Part shown: positions 13,218 to 15,068 of the stretch, piece after piece
Layout of the letters: every line of letters starts with the position of its first letter
Numbering within the stretch: position 1 is the first letter of the stretch
Assembly: GCA_009618505.1 (NCBI GenBank)
Contig: WJOQ01000396.1
Span: 1-15,068 of the forward strand
Length of the DNA: 15,068 bases
Direction of reading: 5' to 3'
Source of the DNA: Clostridia bacterium
Lineage (GTDB): Bacteria > Aerophobota > Aerophobia > Aerophobales > AE-B3A
Notes under the pieces: model-generated
The model's input: the letters and a program-made list of their open reading frames with translations, nothing else
Databases searched by the model: none
What the model was told of the DNA's origin: nothing
Translations under genes and position numbers: made by a program

Positions 13218-15068
13218 TTATAGTTCCCAGGGAAACTTGCACTCTATCAAATCTGCAAATCCATGGTAAAAAGGAGCGGAACCAGCTATGATGAAATGTG
13301 CCTGGACCGGTTTGTCTTTACGTATAACTTTTATAAAGAACTGATTCCACCCTTCTTTGAGTTTTGTATCCACGTAGCTTCTTCCATCCCCGGCGTAATT
13401 TGGCCTCAATATCCCTTCGGCCTGCACCTTATGGATCGTATTTCCATTTAGCCAAATCTGAAATGAACAATTTGAAGGAAGGCCTACTCTTACATCTCTT
13501 TCGTCCAGGCTATAAACGTAGTGCCTAAGGTAAATAACTCCACTCTTGCCGTGAAAGTTTTCCTCGATTCTAAGCTCATTGTCAGAAAAGTCAATGATGT
13601 TCCAGTTTCCATCTAACCCACCAGGATTAAGATCGGCCTCCAAGGGGGATAAACTCCTCATATCTCTTCCCTCAAGTACTCTTGAGATCAGCCATCTGTT
13701 GGCAGCCAGAAAAACCAAGGGGATCTTCTCCAACTTTGGCCTTCCCTTAACCGATATATGAAGATCAGCCCGATTAGAGGTATTCAAGACCTTTACCTCA
13801 TCGACCCTTATAGTGAATTTACATACCGATTGAGCTCCCGCTTCTAGGGTTACCTTTATGGACCTTGGCTGTATATCCCATCCCTCCGGAGGTTTCACTG
13901 AAGCCTCCATATCGAGACTTACTAATCGTGGATTTTTTAAAATTACCTGAAAATCCTTAGCCACTCCTAATTGAACAACGGGATCATCCAAATAATCCAC
14001 CGAAGCTATAAGAGTATGTAGGTCAAAGTCCACCTTTGTGGAAGGAAGATGCCACAGTCTCTTTATGTTTTCATTTGGCTCAAAATCTAAATCAACGTTT
14101 CTTCGAACAATTTTTCTCTCCAGAGAAATTTCTCTCCCATAAAAGGAAAGAACTTTTTCTTTTATTTTGCAGATCCTTTTGGTGAGCTCATCAAGGTCTT
14201 TTGGCTCTCTCACATTTCTAATCCCTCCCCAAGAGGAGTTGGTGGTAATTTTATCCCCCAACGGTTCTATCCACTTCTTTGGTAATTTTTCTTTTCCCAA
14301 AACAATACCCAATATAGAGCCGACAGTTGCTCCAGTGCAGTCGGTATCATATCCGCAATTAACTGCCTTGCAAATGGCATCCCCGAAGTCCTTGCCGTAA
14401 AGGAGACCTATTGTTTGAAATCCAATATTTACCGGGGAGTATTGCGCTATAGGGCTATAGGAATTTTCAAGTACGAAGTTCCTTGCCGTCTTCCAGTCCA
14501 TTCCCTTCTTATAGGCCTTTATGGCATTCTTGATTGCCTTTGCCGTCTCACAGTTTCCCGGAATAAATGACAACCCTATCTCCAAAAGCTTTTCCTTATC
14601 GCTGATTAAAAAGGCAGCTGACTCCACGGCAGCGTTGAACATCTCCCCATATACTGACTCTCCGCCTGCATGGTCCACTATGGCATCCTCGTAGGCATAA
14701 GAAGCGGCAAGATTGGGAAAACCAGGGGTAATACATGCCCATATCTCAGAGCGGATGGGGCTTCCCATGCAATGTTTAAACCAGTTATTGTAATAACCTG
14801 ATATCGGAGGTAAAAGTCCTTTCTTAAGGTTAGTTTTACTCAGTCCATATTCATCGAAGTTATACTGAATGCAATCAAGCCAGTACTCGGTCAAATCCCG
14901 TGCCTTAATATAAATACCCTTATCTTCCAAGGCCTGAAGCCAGATTAGCTGAAGCTCTAGGTCATCATTAGGGATTCCTCCTTCCTTTAGCTCAGGATAC
15001 CATGAGACATCGAACATTTCCTCCTTTCCCCATATGCTTTCCAGTGGAGCTCCTAACGTGCCCCCCGC
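13218..15068 (-). CDS. ADP-ribosylglycohydrolase-fold protein with C-terminal beta-sandwich domains (5' end outside window)
   Basis: 616 residues are visible and the frame is open to the window edge. The first residues, AGGTLGAPLES, match the N-terminal GxxxGAPxE signature of the ADP-ribosylglycohydrolase family (PF03747), so the true start lies beyond 15068. This holds despite an internal ATG at 15017 with a strong AAAGGAGGAA before it. Other family motifs are NDDLELQL (34-41), HAGGESVYGEMF and a metal-binding GYDTDCTGA (239-247). From about residue 340 the protein continues with beta-rich segments. One resembles an Ig/NEW3-like sandwich with PPEGWDIQP; the last (about 500-616) resembles a galactose-binding or PA14-like fold (FQIWLNGNTIHKV, KEGWNQFFIKV). 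No ADP-ribosylation partner is nearby. Placement ahead of a sugar isomerase and a rhamnosidase suggests a glycosidic substrate, which is inference. Confidence 0.85.
   Translation of the reverse strand, partial: AGGTLGAPLESIWGKEEMFDVSWYPELKEGGIPNDDLELQLIWLQALEDKGIYIKARDLTEYWLDCIQYNFDEYGLSKTNLKKGLLPPISGYYNNWFKHCMGSPIRSEIWACITPGFPNLAASYAYEDAIVDHAGGESVYGEMFNAAVESAAFLISDKEKLLEIGLSFIPGNCETAKAIKNAIKAYKKGMDWKTARNFVLENSYSPIAQYSPVNIGFQTIGLLYGKDFGDAICKAVNCGYDTDCTGATVGSILGIVLGKEKLPKKWIEPLGDKITTNSSWGGIRNVREPKDLDELTKRICKIKEKVLSFYGREISLERKIVRRNVDLDFEPNENIKRLWHLPSTKVDFDLHTLIASVDYLDDPVVQLGVAKDFQVILKNPRLVSLDMEASVKPPEGWDIQPRSIKVTLEAGAQSVCKFTIRVDEVKVLNTSNRADLHISVKGRPKLEKIPLVFLAANRWLISRVLEGRDMRSLSPLEADLNPGGLDGNWNIIDFSDNELRIEENFHGKSGVIYLRHYVYSLDERDVRVGLPSNCSFQIWLNGNTIHKVQAEGILRPNYAGDGRSYVDTKLKEGWNQFFIKVIRKDKPVQAHFIIAGSAPFYHGFADLIECKFPWEL

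Noticed and set aside
15003..15030. Internal ATG at 15017 with strong AAAGGAGGAA as the start of the ADP-ribosylglycohydrolase-fold gene
   Set aside because: The frame stays open to the window edge, and the 17 codons upstream encode GGTLGAPLE, a conserved N-terminal motif of the family, so the true start is outside the window.

Overview
The window is AT-rich bacterial DNA. Genes are tightly packed, Shine-Dalgarno sites are purine-rich (AAGGAG/GGAGAG), and TTG and GTG starts are common. No rRNA, tRNA, transposase, integrase or CRISPR array is visible. The gene content is mainly oxidoreductases for polyols and sugars, an iron-dependent alcohol dehydrogenase, a stand-alone GltA-type flavoprotein and a cytoplasmic-looking rhamnosidase. 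Together with noisy intergenic repeats, this suggests an uncultivated, probably anaerobic, heterotrophic bacterium. The phylum cannot be read from this sequence.

Left part, plus strand (1-1762): the 3' end of an unidentified gene; a small membrane-anchored zinc-ribbon protein behind a plausible promoter; and a DUF401-family integral membrane protein. These converge on the rest of the window across a repeat-filled spacer (1763-1924).

Right part, minus strand (15068 down to 1925): a long run of co-directional genes that reads as one or a few operons. In order of transcription they are: an ADP-ribosylglycohydrolase-fold protein with beta-sandwich extensions (5' end outside the window); a xylose-isomerase-like TIM-barrel sugar isomerase/epimerase gene broken by a one-base frameshift; a GH78 alpha-L-rhamnosidase; an orphan minimal nucleotidyltransferase (MNT); a zinc-dependent medium-chain dehydrogenase; a sorbitol-6-phosphate-dehydrogenase-like SDR gene with an internal deletion; a galactitol-1-phosphate-dehydrogenase-like enzyme; a second sorbitol-dehydrogenase-type enzyme; an iron-containing alcohol dehydrogenase; and a GltA-like NAD(P)H flavoprotein. 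The theme is oxidation and isomerisation of polyols, sugar phosphates and possibly rhamnosides, with NAD(P)H re-oxidised or exchanged at the distal end. No transporter, kinase or transcription regulator of this pathway lies in the window.

The most notable structure is a perfect 36-bp direct repeat (8947-8982 and 12282-12317). It corresponds to the 3' end of the TIM-barrel gene and brackets the MNT plus rhamnosidase block. The start codon of the downstream dehydrogenase overlaps the stop of the repeated remnant. This suggests that the TIM-barrel gene once abutted the dehydrogenase and that a roughly 3.3-kb rhamnosidase/MNT segment was inserted between them. Two operon genes are broken (frameshift; deletion plus frameshift), so the cluster may be decaying, unless these are assembly errors. 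Four intergenic gaps carry degenerate 7-bp tandem repeats of related but varied sequence.
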